Shown here one piece after another: positions 47,172 to 60,797 of a stretch of 64,000 nt of DNA. The number at the start of each line of letters is the position of its first letter. Positions within the stretch are counted from its first letter, which is position 1. The translations under genes and the position numbers were made by a program. The notes beneath the pieces were generated by a model. The model was not told the DNA's origin, made no database searches, and worked only from the letters and a program-made list of their open reading frames with translations. This DNA is from Atrichornis clamosus (taxonomy: Eukaryota > Chordata > Aves > Passeriformes > Menuridae), in assembly GCA_013400975.1 (NCBI GenBank), contig WBMZ01010920.1, forward strand, positions 124,001-188,000. The letters are read 5' to 3'.

Positions 47172-50100
47172 TTTGAAATGACAGCATGAGGCTGTGGTGA
47201 TGAAAATGTTTAGTGCTGGAGGATTCAAATTATGGTGATGGGAGTCATGTTTTTTTATTGGGAATGACTTCTGCACTTTTCCATGACTCACAAACTGTAT
47301 CTGTGGAGACATGTCTCAATGACTAATGGCTTCTTAGGAAGAAAAGGAGCAAGAAAATATTCTGAGAAAGAGCAGAGGTGAATTCATCCCACCATCATTC
47401 CATGGTGGGAACCAGCTTCTGACAAAGAGACCATGGTCACTGGATATAGTTTTCTACTATGTCAGGGATATACAGAAGGTCACCCCACATGTAAATATCT
47501 GTCACTTCTGGATACTTTTTATATTCCTTCCCCTAATTCTTAGGAGGTTTATTCCATAATCTTCTCAAAGCTAAAAATTGTTTAATATTCATTACCAAAT
47601 TTGACATTCCAAAATTGTCCTTTGCAATATATCCTTCTCTTCTGGAGTTTGCTTTTTTTCTGTTGTTCTTAGTCTGGTACTTTGCAGAGAACACTTATAT
47701 CTCCACTAAACCAGTTAGTTTGCTTCAAAATTACTGGGATGTCTTTTTTGCCTGATCATAGTAGAAGACTTCTGCTCACTTTTTTGGCCTGAACACTTCT
47801 CTTCTGTCAATTGAAGTGCAGTGTTCTCTGTAGTGCCTGTAAAGATCTTGTAAAATGGCCCTAATATTTACCTAGATCTATTGGAACGCCTTTTTGCAGG
47901 TGCATCAGTGGCAAAGCCACACTCCTTTTCTCCTGTATTTTCTATATTTTTGTCCTTCTCTCCTTTTGTATTCTTAACTGATTTTATAGCAGGAATTCTT
48001 GGGCTTAATAATTTATTGATTTTTTTCTGTTGCAAAATGCAATTAAAATTGTAGTCTCAAGTTCTCAAAGTCATCCATTGCTTCCTCTGTGTTTGATTTT
48101 TGCTATTGTTAATGCCTCTCAGATTTTCTTCAGTGACAATGTTCATTAGCATAGTCCTATTTTTTTGGCAAAGATCATTAATGAAAATACTCATTAAGTG
48201 ACAAGATCATTTCTTCATTGGTACTCTTTGTTCAGTAATTCCTACTTTGCAACACCATTGTTGCAAAACCTTCTTTCTTTATTTTTGTGTCTTTCATTCC
48301 CTCCATTCATACTCATAAGGAATTTTTCATGTGGCATTTCTCAAGGATTTTGCTGAGACCTCAGTATGTTCAACATATTTTACATCTTTTGTCCCCCAGA
48401 TCAGTTAGATAATTTATCAAAGATACACAGTATGAAATTACAGCATGCTAAACTTAAAAACCATAGTAGGAACAGATATGTACCACAGAAACTGTGTAAG
48501 TAAAATATAAATGTCTTATATTGTGACACTAAATTATTAGGTTGTACATTCTTTTAAAATAGTCTGCTTTGGTGCCCAGTGTTATTTTCAGTGGGTTATT
48601 ACACTTCCAACAAAAGTAGAAATCTTTATTTTAGCACTTATTAAGAGAAAAGTAACCTGATTTCACTAAGCACAGCTGTCAGAACACTCAGCCATCAGGG
48701 GAAGTACTTCTCACTACCAGTAAGCTCTGAGAAGTATTTTAAAGCAACTAAATTGCTTTAATTACATTTGCTATTTCTGAGTTTCTAGCCCAAAAGCATT
48801 TATTTTTCATGTTGGATCATGGACACAATGCAGTTATCATGCTGAGACTTTTACCTTTTTAGAGAAGCTATTGGGAGAAAATGTAGGTCTAAAAAGCATA
48901 CTATGTGTAAGTAAATGAACTAGGAATATGCTGATATTGGAGATACCTTATTACTCAGAAATCTAAATTAACTTTATTTTTTATCAGAGGAAAACAAAGA
49001 AATGTTATTTTTGTTAAGTTGAAACACTTAGTCTGTAAATTACAATTAGGTTAGTAAGCTGCCTGAAAATAAAGTTGTGGTAATAAAAGCACAGAGCTAA
49101 GTGTACTGTTACACTCAGTATAAATTAACATTTGGTTTGAGCAGGCATCAGATGCCCTGTGTTAAACAATCCTGAGCTAGGAAATGTGTGCAGAATATAA
49201 ACACATCCCGCAGTGTGCTGTGCTGCACCTGAGACTACATGTAATAATTTTTAAGTAACTGGCCCTGCCTTATTTGTGGTGGATTTGTCCCATACCTATT
49301 GTGGAAGTGGGAGGTATTAGCAGATGAGGCATATTCAGTGAGAAGAGAGGTAATGCCAATGGTATTGGCAGTAAAAGAAGCGCAGTGTCAAGCACTGGAA
49401 ACAGGCTCATTTGAGACAATGACGGGCACTCAGATGACAATCTGTAAACAGGTAGTCCTGCTTGTCCTGAAAAACTGTCAAGCACAAAGGCATGATGGAT
49501 GGGAGGGCACAACAAAGCAATAAGTTGTGACGGAGCTGAAAAGTTACAAATATTCCAGTGATTAGATGGTCTTGTTGGAGGTGATTTGAAAAGGCAGAAT
49601 ATGAGTGTTTAATGTCCCAACCATCTTGAGCACCATAACTGTTCAGTTTGTGTGTTTCAACAGAGGACTGGACTTGCTTCCACATACGACCTGAAGATCT
49701 GACAGAAGTAGATGCATAGTGTCCTAGGGGTGGTCCCGCAGCTGGCCCTGGAGAGAGGAATGACTTTGTCTTATCACATTGTAGGCACTAGTTATATACT
49801 TTGGTTTACATTCTTTGTCATGAAAAATTCATATTGATCCTGCTGCTGTGGCAAATCTTGCCGCAATCTTGCCACAATTCAACAGTGGCTGCTGTGCAAA
49901 GAAGGACTGAGCCCCTGTTTTTTCTTTCAAATATATTTTATAGCTTGTTGATGCTGGACAAAATTTTTCTTTATCCTTTCCAAATTGTCATTCTGCCTAG
50001 ATGAATAAAATGAATGAAGTTTTGCTTTAAAACATTTTTGGTAATTTATGTTCTTTTTTGCAAGTACACAGATTTAATCACGTAAATAATCCACAACTCT

Positions 50101-50351
50101 CTCTCCAGACCAACCTGTAGGGCTTTAAGGCTTCTTTATACAGACCATTTTAAGCCTACCCAGTAGGGGTGTATGTCTGTTCTCAACTGCTGCTGAAAGT
50201 CAATGTGTCAGGCCAGCATGAACCTATTGTAAAGATAGTGTGCACAATCCTTGATGTGTGATAGTTCAGGTATGAGAAGTCTGCCACACAGCAGGAAAGA
50301 GCAAATTCTCTTTGCCTGTAGTAGTTTGATAGTTGGGCTGTAGTCAGAAAA
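47172..50351. other. Unannotated DNA
   Basis: 47.2-49.2 kb is AT-rich and featureless. From 49,270 to 49,760 the sequence is more balanced in base composition and carries overlapping frames on both strands (74-92 codons) without known domains. It may be an old unrecognised repeat. Nothing else is supported. Confidence 0.5.
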
Positions 50352-51907
50352 GAATGTTCATGACAAAGTCCCTTGGGGGAAAGTCCTGAAGGAAAAAGGA
50401 GTGCAGGAAGGCTGGACATTCTTCAAGAAGGAAATTCTAAAGGCTCAGGAGCAGACCATCCCAGTTGCCAAAAGATGTGCTGGCAGAGAAGAAGGTCAGA
50501 CAGGCTGAACAGAGAACTTTGGCTAGAACTCAGGTTAAAAAAGGAAGGTTTATCACCTTTGGAAGAAGGGGCAGGCAACTCAGAAGACAAGGATATTGTG
50601 AGGTTATGCAGGGAGATAATTAGAAGGAAGCCTAGCTAGAACTTAATCTGTCTATTGCTGAATATAACAATAAAAAAATACTTCTATAGATACACTTGCA
50701 ACAAAAAGAGGACCATGGAGAATCTCCATCCTATATAGAATGTGGGGGTGAATATAGTAGCAAAGGATGAGGCAAAGGATAAGGTACTTAATGTCTTCTT
50801 TGTCTCAGTCTTTAATAATCAGACCACTTGTTCTCCAGATACTCATCACCCAGAGCTGGAAGTCAGGGATGGGAAGCAGAATGAAACCCCTATAATCCAA
50901 TGGGAAACGGTCAGTGACCCTGCTACAACACTTCAACCAGTGTATGGAGCCAGATGGGATCCACCCAAGGCTACTGCGTGAGTGGGTGGAAGAGCTTGCC
51001 AAGACACTCTCCTTTATCAACAGCCACAGCTAACTGGTGTGGGCCCAGTTGACTGGAGGTTGACAAATGTGATGCCCACCTACAAGAAGGGCTGGAAGTA
51101 AGATCTGGGGAACTACAGACCTGTCAGCCTGACCTTGGTTTTGGGGAAGGTCATGGAGCAGATCATCTTGTGTACCCTCATGCAGCAGCTGCAGGACAAC
51201 CAAGGGATGAGGCCCAGACAGCATGGGGATGGATGGCCTGGCCCAGAGACTGGTGGTGAATGGTGTCACCTTCAGCTGGTAGCCAGCCACAAGTGGGGTT
51301 CTTCAGGGCTCAGTATTTGGTCCAGTCCTGTTTAATGCCTTTATCAATGATCTGGATGAGGGACGCGAGTGAACCTTCAGTTTGCAGACGCCACTCAAGT
51401 AGGGCAGGAGTGTCAATCTGCTGAGGTGTAGGAAGCTCAACAGAAGGATCTGGACAGGCTGGATCAATAGGCTGAGGGCAAGTGCATGAGGTTCAACAAC
51501 ACCAAGTGCTGGATCCTACACTTGAGTCACAACAACCCCAGGCAGTGCTACAGGTTGGGGGCAGAGAGTCTGGAAAGTTGCCTGGTGGAAAAGGACCTGC
51601 GGATGTTGATTGACAGTGATTGAACATGATCCAGTGTGTGTCCAGGTGGCCAAGAAGGCCAATGGCATCCTGGCCTGAATCAGCAATAGTGTGGCCAGCA
51701 GCACCAGGGCAGTGACTATCCCCAAGTACTCAGCACTGGTGAGGCCACACCTCAAATCCTGTGCTCAGTTCTGGGCCCCTCACTACGAGAAGGACATTGA
51801 GGGGCTGGAGCCTGTCCAGAGAAGGGCAGCAGAGCTGGGGAAGGGTCTGGAGCACAAGTCTGATGTGGAGTGGCTGAGGGAGCTGGAGGTATTTAGCCTG
51901 GAGAAAA
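50352..51907 (+). mobile_element. CR1 LINE, ~1.55 kb of ORF2, lacking its 3' end
   Basis: This is the longest CR1 in the window. It begins in the endonuclease-to-reverse-transcriptase linker (50,499-50,550: DRLNRELWLELRLKKE), passes KDKVLNVFFVSVFNNQ (about 50,775-50,825), then the reverse-transcriptase start (VMPTYKKG, NYRPVSL, GKVMEQI). It goes on through 'tggggttcttcagggctcag', 'tttatcaatgatctggatga' and the C-terminal blocks up to 'gtatttagcctggagaaaat'. There it stops abruptly at about 51,907, without the last few hundred bases and tail. Frameshifts and stops are frequent. Loss of the 3' end is unusual, because LINEs normally lose the 5' end. Confidence 0.95.
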
Positions 51908-54229
51908 TATGATATATGTCCAGACACATGCCCTCCCTTTTAGTGAACCCCCCAAAAGTTATAATTCTGGCACCTCTGTCTCTAGTTCACGTACAGTACA
52001 TGACATATAGGACTGGAGTACATATATATAGCACTGTATGCCTGCTGAGATTTTCCTTCTTCCTCTCTTCACTTGCCCTTCTCAAGCATCCCCAGCTGGT
52101 TATGTGCAATATGCTCCTCTTACATTACCTATTAGTAGTAGCTTCTTGTTAGGTTGTGAAGCTGGTGCTTCAGTGTACGTGTTCCTTGTATACACTCAGA
52201 GAGTTGATAAAAGCAGTCTCCAAGGATATAACAGAAAAAGAATGAAGAGACCTGGCAGTTTTTCTGAGAAAATTATATTACAACAATGCAAACTGTCCCA
52301 ACAGAGAGTAAGAACAAAAATAGTGGTAAGTGACCAACTTGGTTAACTCATGAGCTTCAAACATAAGGAAAAAAAAGTGTGACTTTCCAGTGACAAGATT
52401 ACAAAGGTCAAAGCACAGGCTGTGAAGTAGCTGGCAAGAGAAACTAAAATAAAGAAATATCATTCTATGCCTGTGGTAGGAAGGGAAGTATTTTTTTATT
52501 TGTTTCTCAGCTGCTTGAAAGCTATCAATAAATGATGCCAAAAATATCTCAATGTTCTCTGTTTGGGACATGTCTTAGTCTTCACTAAAAATGCTAAGCG
52601 TAGGAGGTAGTGAGTTCAAACAGTATCCAGTGAGAAAGCATGGATTTCTGACTTACAAAAGTGAAAAAGTAGATAAATTGTGTTCTTAATCTGATGTTTT
52701 AAACCAGACTGGCATTATTATTTTAATTCTAAGGTATTTGAAAATATTTTATGCAACCTAGGGCCCATTAGTGTTTATCTTTTGGAATTTTGTAGAAGAT
52801 GGGTGTGATGATAGAAAGAATTTGGAAAAGAATGAAACAGTGCTACTCTTTTAAAACTTTAAGACTTGCATTATGGACCAGACATGAAACTGATTTTCCC
52901 CACATTAAGTCCATTTTTCCCATGACAATAAGTGATCTCCCTGCCTTTATCTCAACCTACAAGATTTCTGAGTCCTTTTCTTTCCTGTTTTCTCTCTCTT
53001 GTCCCACTGAGACAGGGTGTGAGCAAGCAGCTGGTTGGGAGATTTGCCATTAGCCACAGCCAACCCAGTACAATCAGTAAGGTCAGGAGGAAGTATAACA
53101 GCAGCTTAGAAAAGCCAGTAGCAAATATTCAAACCTAGGTTGAGCAGAAAGGCCAGGACACACAGCCCTTGCATCACTGTTGGATTCATATTATCAAAAT
53201 TTGTAGATAGCAATTTCTAGGAAGAGAATGCATAATTCTAATGAAGGACGGTGCTAGTGCTGAATTAACCTCCATTACTTCACCTCTGATCAAAAGGAAT
53301 ATATGACTAGACTAGGTAGGTGCCTAGAACTATACTCTTATGTATAGTTGTTTTAGGTGTGTTTATGCATCACATCAGATTAAACACTAGTGTTTTACAT
53401 TAGCACGTCTGAAAAATTGGGCTGCTAAGTTTTTTACTACCTTTAAGGGAATCTTCGAGTGTTGTTCACTTTTGTGCTGCTAAATGCTTGAAACAGCCCT
53501 ATGAAACTATTCCTTGGAGTGATGGTAAACTGGTAAAGGAGAAGCATTTAATATGACTGAATTGTGTTCCCTTGTTTCTCCTTTCTTTGTCTCTATTGGA
53601 GAGTTAAGGAACATAACAATATTTTATTTCAATATTGTCAGGATGATGGATACATATTTGGAAAAGATTTCCTATAATACAGTCAGTGACACAGAATTTT
53701 CTTCTACCCAGACCCAAGAAAAGATAGTAAAGTATGTACTCTCTGAACCAGACCCTGCACCTCCACAGCACACATTTCTGCAACTCAAAGCCAAGTGGAA
53801 AGTCAGCAGATCCAGAAACTAGACTCTTTTATATCAAGACATTTTTTCAAATTTTTCTCTGCTATCCCATTACATTTCTGAAGAATTCACATGGTCTCCT
53901 TACAAAAAGACATTACTGCTTTCTCAGAGTGACAAGACACTGTTATGCATTTTTTTACATTATTATTTATTATTTAGATATAGTAACAATAATAATAATA
54001 ATTATTATTAATATTATTTTTAAGGAACAGTGATATCTGCATGCTTCATGGCCCAAGCAATATTTCCCCCAAGAGTATGAATGGTGAACTTTTATTGTGT
54101 GCTGCTTTTCAGAAAGTGGTCAGGCACTACCACTTTCTCTGAATAATATGATGGATAAAAGCATTTTCCTGAAGTGTACCTCAAAGCATTCGAAGGAAGG
54201 CTTGTAAGAAGACTTGTGCCAATGATTAG
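51908..54229. other. Unannotated DNA
   Basis: The sequence directly after the truncated CR1 is not CR1 and matches no family I know. The rest is AT-rich, with an (AAT)n/(ATT)n palindromic microsatellite at 53,988-54,015. Frames reach 102 codons and show no domains. Confidence 0.5.
53988..54015. repeat. (AAT)n/(ATT)n palindromic microsatellite
   Basis: Four AAT units run directly into ATT units, giving a self-complementary sequence. The arms are perfect for 9 bp on each side of 54,001/54,002 and reach 14 bp with one mismatch. It can form a cruciform or slip. Confidence 0.85.
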
Positions 54230-55020
54230 GCACCATTGAGAGGACCAACGTCTCCACCTCAGGAAGCTGTAGGGAGTAATGAGGTCACCCCTAAGTCTCT
54301 TTTTCTTCAAACTAGATAAGCCCCAAACCCTTAACCTCTCCTCATAGGACATTCCTTCCAGCCCTTTCACCAGCTTTGTTGCCCGTCTCTGTGTGTATTA
54401 AAGGACCGTCAAATCCTTTTCAAGCTGTGTGCCCCAGAACTGTGCACAGTAGTCAAGGTGAGACTGGACCAATGCTGAATACAGCAGGACAATCAACTCT
54501 TCTGACCAGCAGCTGATGCTGTGTCTGATGCATCCCAGGATGCAGTTTGTCCTCTTGGGTGCCAGGACTCACTGCTGGCTCACACTGAGCTGCTGCTGAC
54601 AAGCACCCACAGATCTCTGTGTGCAGGGTTGCTCTCCAGTCACTGCTCTCCTGATTTATGCTTGTGTCTGGCATCACTTCATCTTAGATGCAGAATGCAG
54701 CATTTCAGCTTGCTAAACTTCATCCCATTAACTTGCCTTTGTTGAGCCTCATAAGGTTTGCACAAGCACTCTCCTCAAGCCTATCAAAATCCCTCTGGAT
54801 CGTACCCCTTCCCTTGAGCAAACCACCTGCACCATTCAGCTTGCTGAGGATGCACTCAGTTCCACTGTCTATGTCATGAATAAAGTTATAGAACAGTACT
54901 GATACAAGTACAGACCCCTGAGGGATACCACTTTTTAATTATCTCCATTTGGACATCAAGACATTGACTGTAACCCTTTGGATGTTGCCATCCAGCCAAT
55001 TCCTTGCCAATCAAGGGTAT
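54230..55020 (-). mobile_element. CR1 LINE, ~790 bp of ORF2 C-terminal part
   Basis: On the minus strand this covers the second half of the reverse transcriptase and the following C-terminal region. Plus-strand landmarks in order are 'taatgaggtcacccctaagt', 'tcctcataggacattccttc', 'cagccctttcaccagctttg', 'ccccagaactgtgcacagta', 'atcccaggatgcagtttgtc', 'gacccctgagggatacca' and 'gttgccatccagccaattcc'. The extreme 3' tail is not recognisable below 54,230, although the bases from 54,100 on might be its eroded remains. Confidence 0.92.
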
Positions 55021-58000
55021 TTATGCCAATTATTATGCCAATGGGGTAGGGTACAGGTAAATGTTCTCTCCTGAAGATTTTTTATATTGATTGATGTAAA
55101 AAGAGAAGGGATTTGCACATGAGAAGCTCTTCAGAAGCACTGAAGCTACACCCCCATGAGAGTCTGCAGTTCAATGTGTCCTGCCATGTAAAACGTAGAT
55201 GGTGGTGAAACCAATAAAGTCCTTGCTTCTCTGCAAATTATCTGCAGTAGGTGCCACTGGAGAAACTGAGGCAAATTCACCTGCAGATCAGCCATCAGTC
55301 TTTTAGTTAATTTTCATATTTTGGAAGTGAGAGAACCTGGTGCTTAAGTCGGAGTTTTGGCTTTCAAAATCAGATGTCTCTTCTTACAGGATCTTTATTT
55401 GTGGAGGGACACATATTATGGTGCTCATTCCTTCAGCATCCTATTCCCTTCTTCTTTCACTGTGGTCTGGCAAGCACTGAACTTTAGATATCTTCAGAGT
55501 ACATCTATTTGTTCAGATGAAATTGTCCTTGAAAATCAGTTCTGGATCTGTTTCAGGGTCAGTAGGTTGATTCCTTGACTCTGAACTCTAAGAAGCTAAT
55601 TGTATATAAACTAGTAGAAGCTTTTAGGTACCTTTGTAGCATGGCTGTCATATTTATGGCCATTTTGAGAACAAGAGGTGCCTAAACAATAGACCTGGTG
55701 GTTACATTGGTGAGATGACATCTTGGAGGATGTGAAATGAATTTAAAACCTCAGTTTGCTGCTATTTTTGCAATTCACAGACAACATCTATGAACTAATT
55801 GCCTCTGTGAAAATCATATTGAATTTTCAGACAACATATATATGTCAAGAGTAATTCATCTTTCCATTGCTTAAGAGTTTTCAACTGTAGAAACATCCTG
55901 AACGGCTGCATCCACTCTGATGTTTTCATACAGTTGTGTCATATAACAATAAATGTATCAAAAGCCATCTCAAAACAAGATTTTTTTTTTTGACTCTCAG
56001 AATTGCAACTGGGACATACCACCTAAATTATACTTTACTATTGAGATAATTACTTTAAATTTCTACAGAAAATTAATTCAAATTCAGTTTTCTGTTTAAT
56101 TTCCATCAAAACTGTCCATACATTTCACCTTTGTCTGAGGTTACTCAGCATTCTCTGTTTTTTCAGTCTCCATCTTCTAGTGTATTTTTATGTCTCATGG
56201 TACCTCTCTGTTTTAATTTTGCCAATTTTTACAAATCCATTCTCTAGCTCTTTGCTCACAAGCAGAAATTCTCTACACCCTCCCTGCCTATCCTGTTTGC
56301 TGTCGAAGAAGTCACTTCCAGACACAAGTTCAAAGCACTGATTTGCATCCTTCCCAGCTGGGCTTAGTATTTTAGTCCTTTTCATTTCCTTGCAAATGAG
56401 TTTGGCCGTTCCATGAGAAGCTGCTTCTTGTTCAAACCTACAGTGCCCTTGTATAGAGCTGACTCCTGGGCTGGGAACTGCAAAGTTACCTTGTCATGGA
56501 CAATTAAAGCAAAGTCAATAACCTCTCAGAAAGTCTCTAGAAAATCTTCACTGTGAAATGCACCTTCAGCCTTTATCTCAATTATTTAACAAGCTATTAG
56601 TAGTTTAGTCAAGCAGAGGAAACAACTGAACTGCTTAAATAACATCAGTACTTTCACTCCAAGGAGGTGAAGTTCAGGAGAAGATTGAATCTGTCCTTAA
56701 GAATGAGTCAGTTCTGGAAGACAAAAAAAAAAAGGAGAAGAGAGTTCAAGCAGTAGAGAACCCCTGAACAGACCTTAAGTTGTAGTGGAAGTATAAAATC
56801 CAGCATGCTTCTTTTATTTTCTTCTACAAAATCCAATTGCAGATGTGGAAAATGAAAAAAAAAAGCACAAAGACCTTTATTATGTAGGCTAATAAACACC
56901 TCCAACTTGTCTGTTTAATGTTGAAGAAGAAAGAAATGCCTGATGGATTCCATCTTGGGATCAATAAGAGGTTAAATATATACATTTTTTATTCCTTTTT
57001 GATATACAATTCTAACAATCTTTTGGAATTTCTTGGGCATTTTTTGTGTTTTATTCATTAATTTTTCAAATTAAAGCTTTTTTATTATTTGATTTCCCTG
57101 ACATCTGGATTGAGCAACAGCAATCTCAAAATTAGGTTATTGGAACCTTCTTGAATCACTCTCCAACCTAATATGATTCTCCTGGAAAGGTGAAGGTAAC
57201 AAGAAACACACAGCTGCACAGACTAGTTTAGGAACTGGTAGTGCTGAAGTCACTCAGCATACGTGCTTTCCAGGGCCACTACTAGCTAAAAAAGTTTCTT
57301 GGCATGAGCTGTGACAGTGGGAGCAACTCCAGAGTCCTGAGGGTTAGGGAAGGGTTTGTATAGGTTTGTACTCAGCACTCTTTCTCTCTGTAAAGGTGTC
57401 ACTAATTCCTCATGGACCTGCCAGAGCTTTAGCTCAGGGGTGGAAGGTCTCACTACGAACCAGAGGTAACTCCTACTTCTGATGATCTACCAAAGTTAAT
57501 TTTGCAACTGACAGCGAAGTGCTGAGTTAGGTCCCCATTCAGTTTGTCTCACCTTTCTCTGCTCAGATTCATGTTAGTGACAAGCACCTTTGTTCAGGAA
57601 GGAAATTAAAAGAAACCATAGATTGAAGTAATTCTAAATTGTTGAGAGAGGTTTTATTCTCCCCTGATTTCACATGAACTCATATTCTACCCATCTGTGC
57701 AATGCAACCTTTTGTCTTCTAGCCAGTGCTGCTGAAGAGTGTTATGGATTGGTGCCTTAAAATATGTCAGTCAGATGAGGCCAATCTAGTTCTCTTGTAC
57801 TTGTCCACAAAACACATAAGAAATTTTTGTCTCATGCTTATGTGTGACACTTTTAAACTGTTTGCACATTGAGATTTGCATATTTATATATGCTAACCTG
57901 GTGATTTCAGTAGTTTATGTAATTAAAAAATATAAGTCCTTGACAATGCATTCTTCTTTGGCACCAGGCCAGTGATAGAAAATTAAGACAGAGTAAAACT

Positions 58001-60797
58001 GAAATTCATCTGTGTTCTGGAGACATTCCTTAGTTCATGCAAAGGGCTTTGTAGTCTTTTCTCACAGTAAAATTTAGATTGAAAAATGTTATATTTACTA
58101 TTGTAACATGACTAATAGAGACTTGGATTAAAAAAAACCCTCCTGTATTAAATCAGGATAAACCCACTTTGTAATCTACTCATTGCCTCTACTTTCTTTG
58201 GACTTGCATAGGGTCATTGAGATCAGAATCTGGGCAACTGTACATCAAAAAAATACCAGGGTATGTAATTTTCAGATGGTTTTTATTTTCTACTTTCAGA
58301 AGTTTGACCAAAAGGTGCACTAGTTTATTTGATTAGCTTCTGAATGCTTCCATGTTTGCTTTGCATTCCTCAGCTTCCTAAAGCCCTAACACTTTGCTAA
58401 ATTGTGTTTTCAGTTCAACATAAAAAGACAGAGAACAAACTGGTACCTTTGTTCTAACAATTAAACATTTGTTCAAATTATTAAGCACTCTAACAGTTGA
58501 AAAGTGTGTCTGTTAGCTAATTTGTAAAGTTTTGCTTTCTAATAACAGTTTTTATCATGATTTTTTTTCTGCTAAAGGGCTTCTTAGTGTCCAGTATTTT
58601 CCTAGTAATGAAGATAGTTCTGCACTGTAAAAAATCCTACAGCTGAAGGGATTTAAACCATCTATACTCATAGGGTAAGAACTGAGGAGCCATTGGTAGC
58701 TATTTCCTGTGATTTCTCCTGTTGTTTTATATTTTTTTCCAAAAGTCAGATATGAGAACATGTAGAATTACCCTATAATTTTCATTATTTTTATATCCAT
58801 AGGTAAATTCATCTCCAAGACATGACTTACTTCTTTGCTCAAAAAATCAGAAAACACAGTAAAATTTCCTTACCTATATAATATCTTCTAAGATATGAAG
58901 AAATACCTCCTAAAATACTAAAATATTTTCCAGATTAAAGGTTTTCAAGGCATAAATGCCTCCTTCTTAAGGTACAGCCTTTCTACATATACAGATCCAA
59001 GCCTGTCTGTATTAAGGAGGCTACTTGAATTAGCCTAACTGAATATATCTTTCTCTCTTTCCTTTATAATTAATTATGCTTTCAAAGGTGTTTTTTTCCA
59101 TCCACACATTTTATCAACAGTTATTTGAGATTCATGTCTGCGTTTTGATAGAAGATTTTAATAGTTTCCTAACTCTATCATTGCAATATCTCTGTGGATA
59201 CATGATCTGTAGGTGACAATCTCCCTGGTCTTGGGAACTGTCAGTCTGCTATTGCTGCCTTTAATTTGTGGTACGTTTATACTGCTAATGTGACATTTCT
59301 GATCCTAAAATAATAATTGCAAAAAATCAAACAGTTATAAAGCTCTGAAAAAATGTTCTGCACTTAGTTATTATCAAACAACCAGTACTAGCATCAAGGA
59401 ATTCATTTCTATAGCTGCCTTGTTGAAACAATGCTTTTCATGTAATTGTCTCTGGACACAGAGTTCAGACAAAGCTCTTCCTTCTCTGAACACACAAAAA
59501 AAATGCAGTTTCAGCCAGTGTGCACAGCAGTGCATTTCTACACGTAGAGCGCAGTTCTTTCACTGCTGTATGCACAAAGCTGGTACATAATTTCTCACCT
59601 GCCCCAATAACTAAATAGATCTTTGGTGTATTTTGAATACGTACTGTCTGGACTTGAAACTCTCTACCTAAAAAAAAGACTTCTATACGAGGTGTAATGA
59701 ACCACTAGGAGCACAGCACAAACATTCTAGTTTTCTAAAGACCAATTTTGACATTTGAGTTCGTGTGTTTTGCTAGGAGAATCACATTTTCTCTGGTCAT
59801 GAGTGAAACAGCTTTTACATCTACTATCTATCTAGTATATAATAATGAAGAATCATTCAACGTAGCAAAGTAGCTTGGGAACCTCAGAAAAAAGACACAC
59901 AATATAAGTGCAAAGTATTATCTAAGATGAACTCCTGCAAGTGGTGACATCCGTCACCAGTTTCTGAACTACCGCTTAAAAACCCATTGAGGACACCAAT
60001 TACAGAGTGCATATTTAAAAACAGGGTTCATCACATAGAACTACAAAAATCTGGAAAGAGATCCATGTACAGAAATCTTCTTCCTTAGAGACATGAGAAA
60101 TTGAAAGTGTCATACTCAATAGGTGTTGATTTTTTTGCTTATGGAGATAGCAGATATCTTTTAGATATTGTAGTGATGAGAACCATAAAAACAATGTAAC
60201 TAAATTGATATCCATTTCTTATTGCAGATTTATTGGGTTTTAATTTTGTTGAATTTCTTATTTCAAAATGTTTTGTGAAGTTAAGAGAAGATATCCTTAT
60301 AGACAAGTTAAAACATGAAGAAAATTGCTTTTATATTTGCTGAGGTTTTTTTTCCTTTTCTCCTTTTCCTCTCCAGAGTGTGCTCTTTGTTACATGATTT
60401 TTGGGAAAACAGCTGTAGTTTGGACAGGTCTTCTGTTCAACATGAAAAAAACCTTTTTAATACTATATTCAAAATCTGTCAAGTTCATTCTATAAGAATA
60501 AAAAGGAACTGAGAAACATATGAGCTGAATAAGAAAGCAAAATGTGAAGTTCTTTTTGTTATTCTTACACACAATATTAAAGATATTGAAGAAAACACAA
60601 TCAGTTACAGATAGAGATCAGACAGACTTGACAAACCTTTCTTCTACATTTCTATTTCATTGTTCTATAGTTGCTACATGCAAATGTACTCTGCTAAACA
60701 ACAGAAAATTAAAAATTCCAAAGGGATCTGGACAGAGTTAAGAAAGGACAAGAGAAATAAAATTGATAGTGAAAAAAATTTAAATTTCTATGTAGGG
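55021..60797. other. Unannotated AT-rich DNA
   Basis: 5.8 kb without a recognisable gene or transposon. Frames do not exceed 73 codons. A tRNA-A-box-like stretch at 57,429-57,467 is noted separately. The rest is AT-rich with common homopolymer runs. Confidence 0.55.
57429..57467 (+). other. tRNA-like A-box stretch, doubtful
   Basis: The sequence 'ttagctcaggggtgg' matches the D-arm/A-box of a tRNA (tagctcagtggtag) and is followed by bases that loosely fit an anticodon arm. There is no recognisable B-box (ggttcgaatcc) at the right distance, so this is not a functional tRNA. It could be a worn tRNA-derived SINE head or chance. Confidence 0.2.

Noticed and set aside
43590..55020. Minus-strand CR1 pieces at 43.6 and 54.2 kb as one split element
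   Set aside because: On the minus strand the 5' part should have the higher coordinate, but here the 3' part does, so the order is wrong for a simple interruption.
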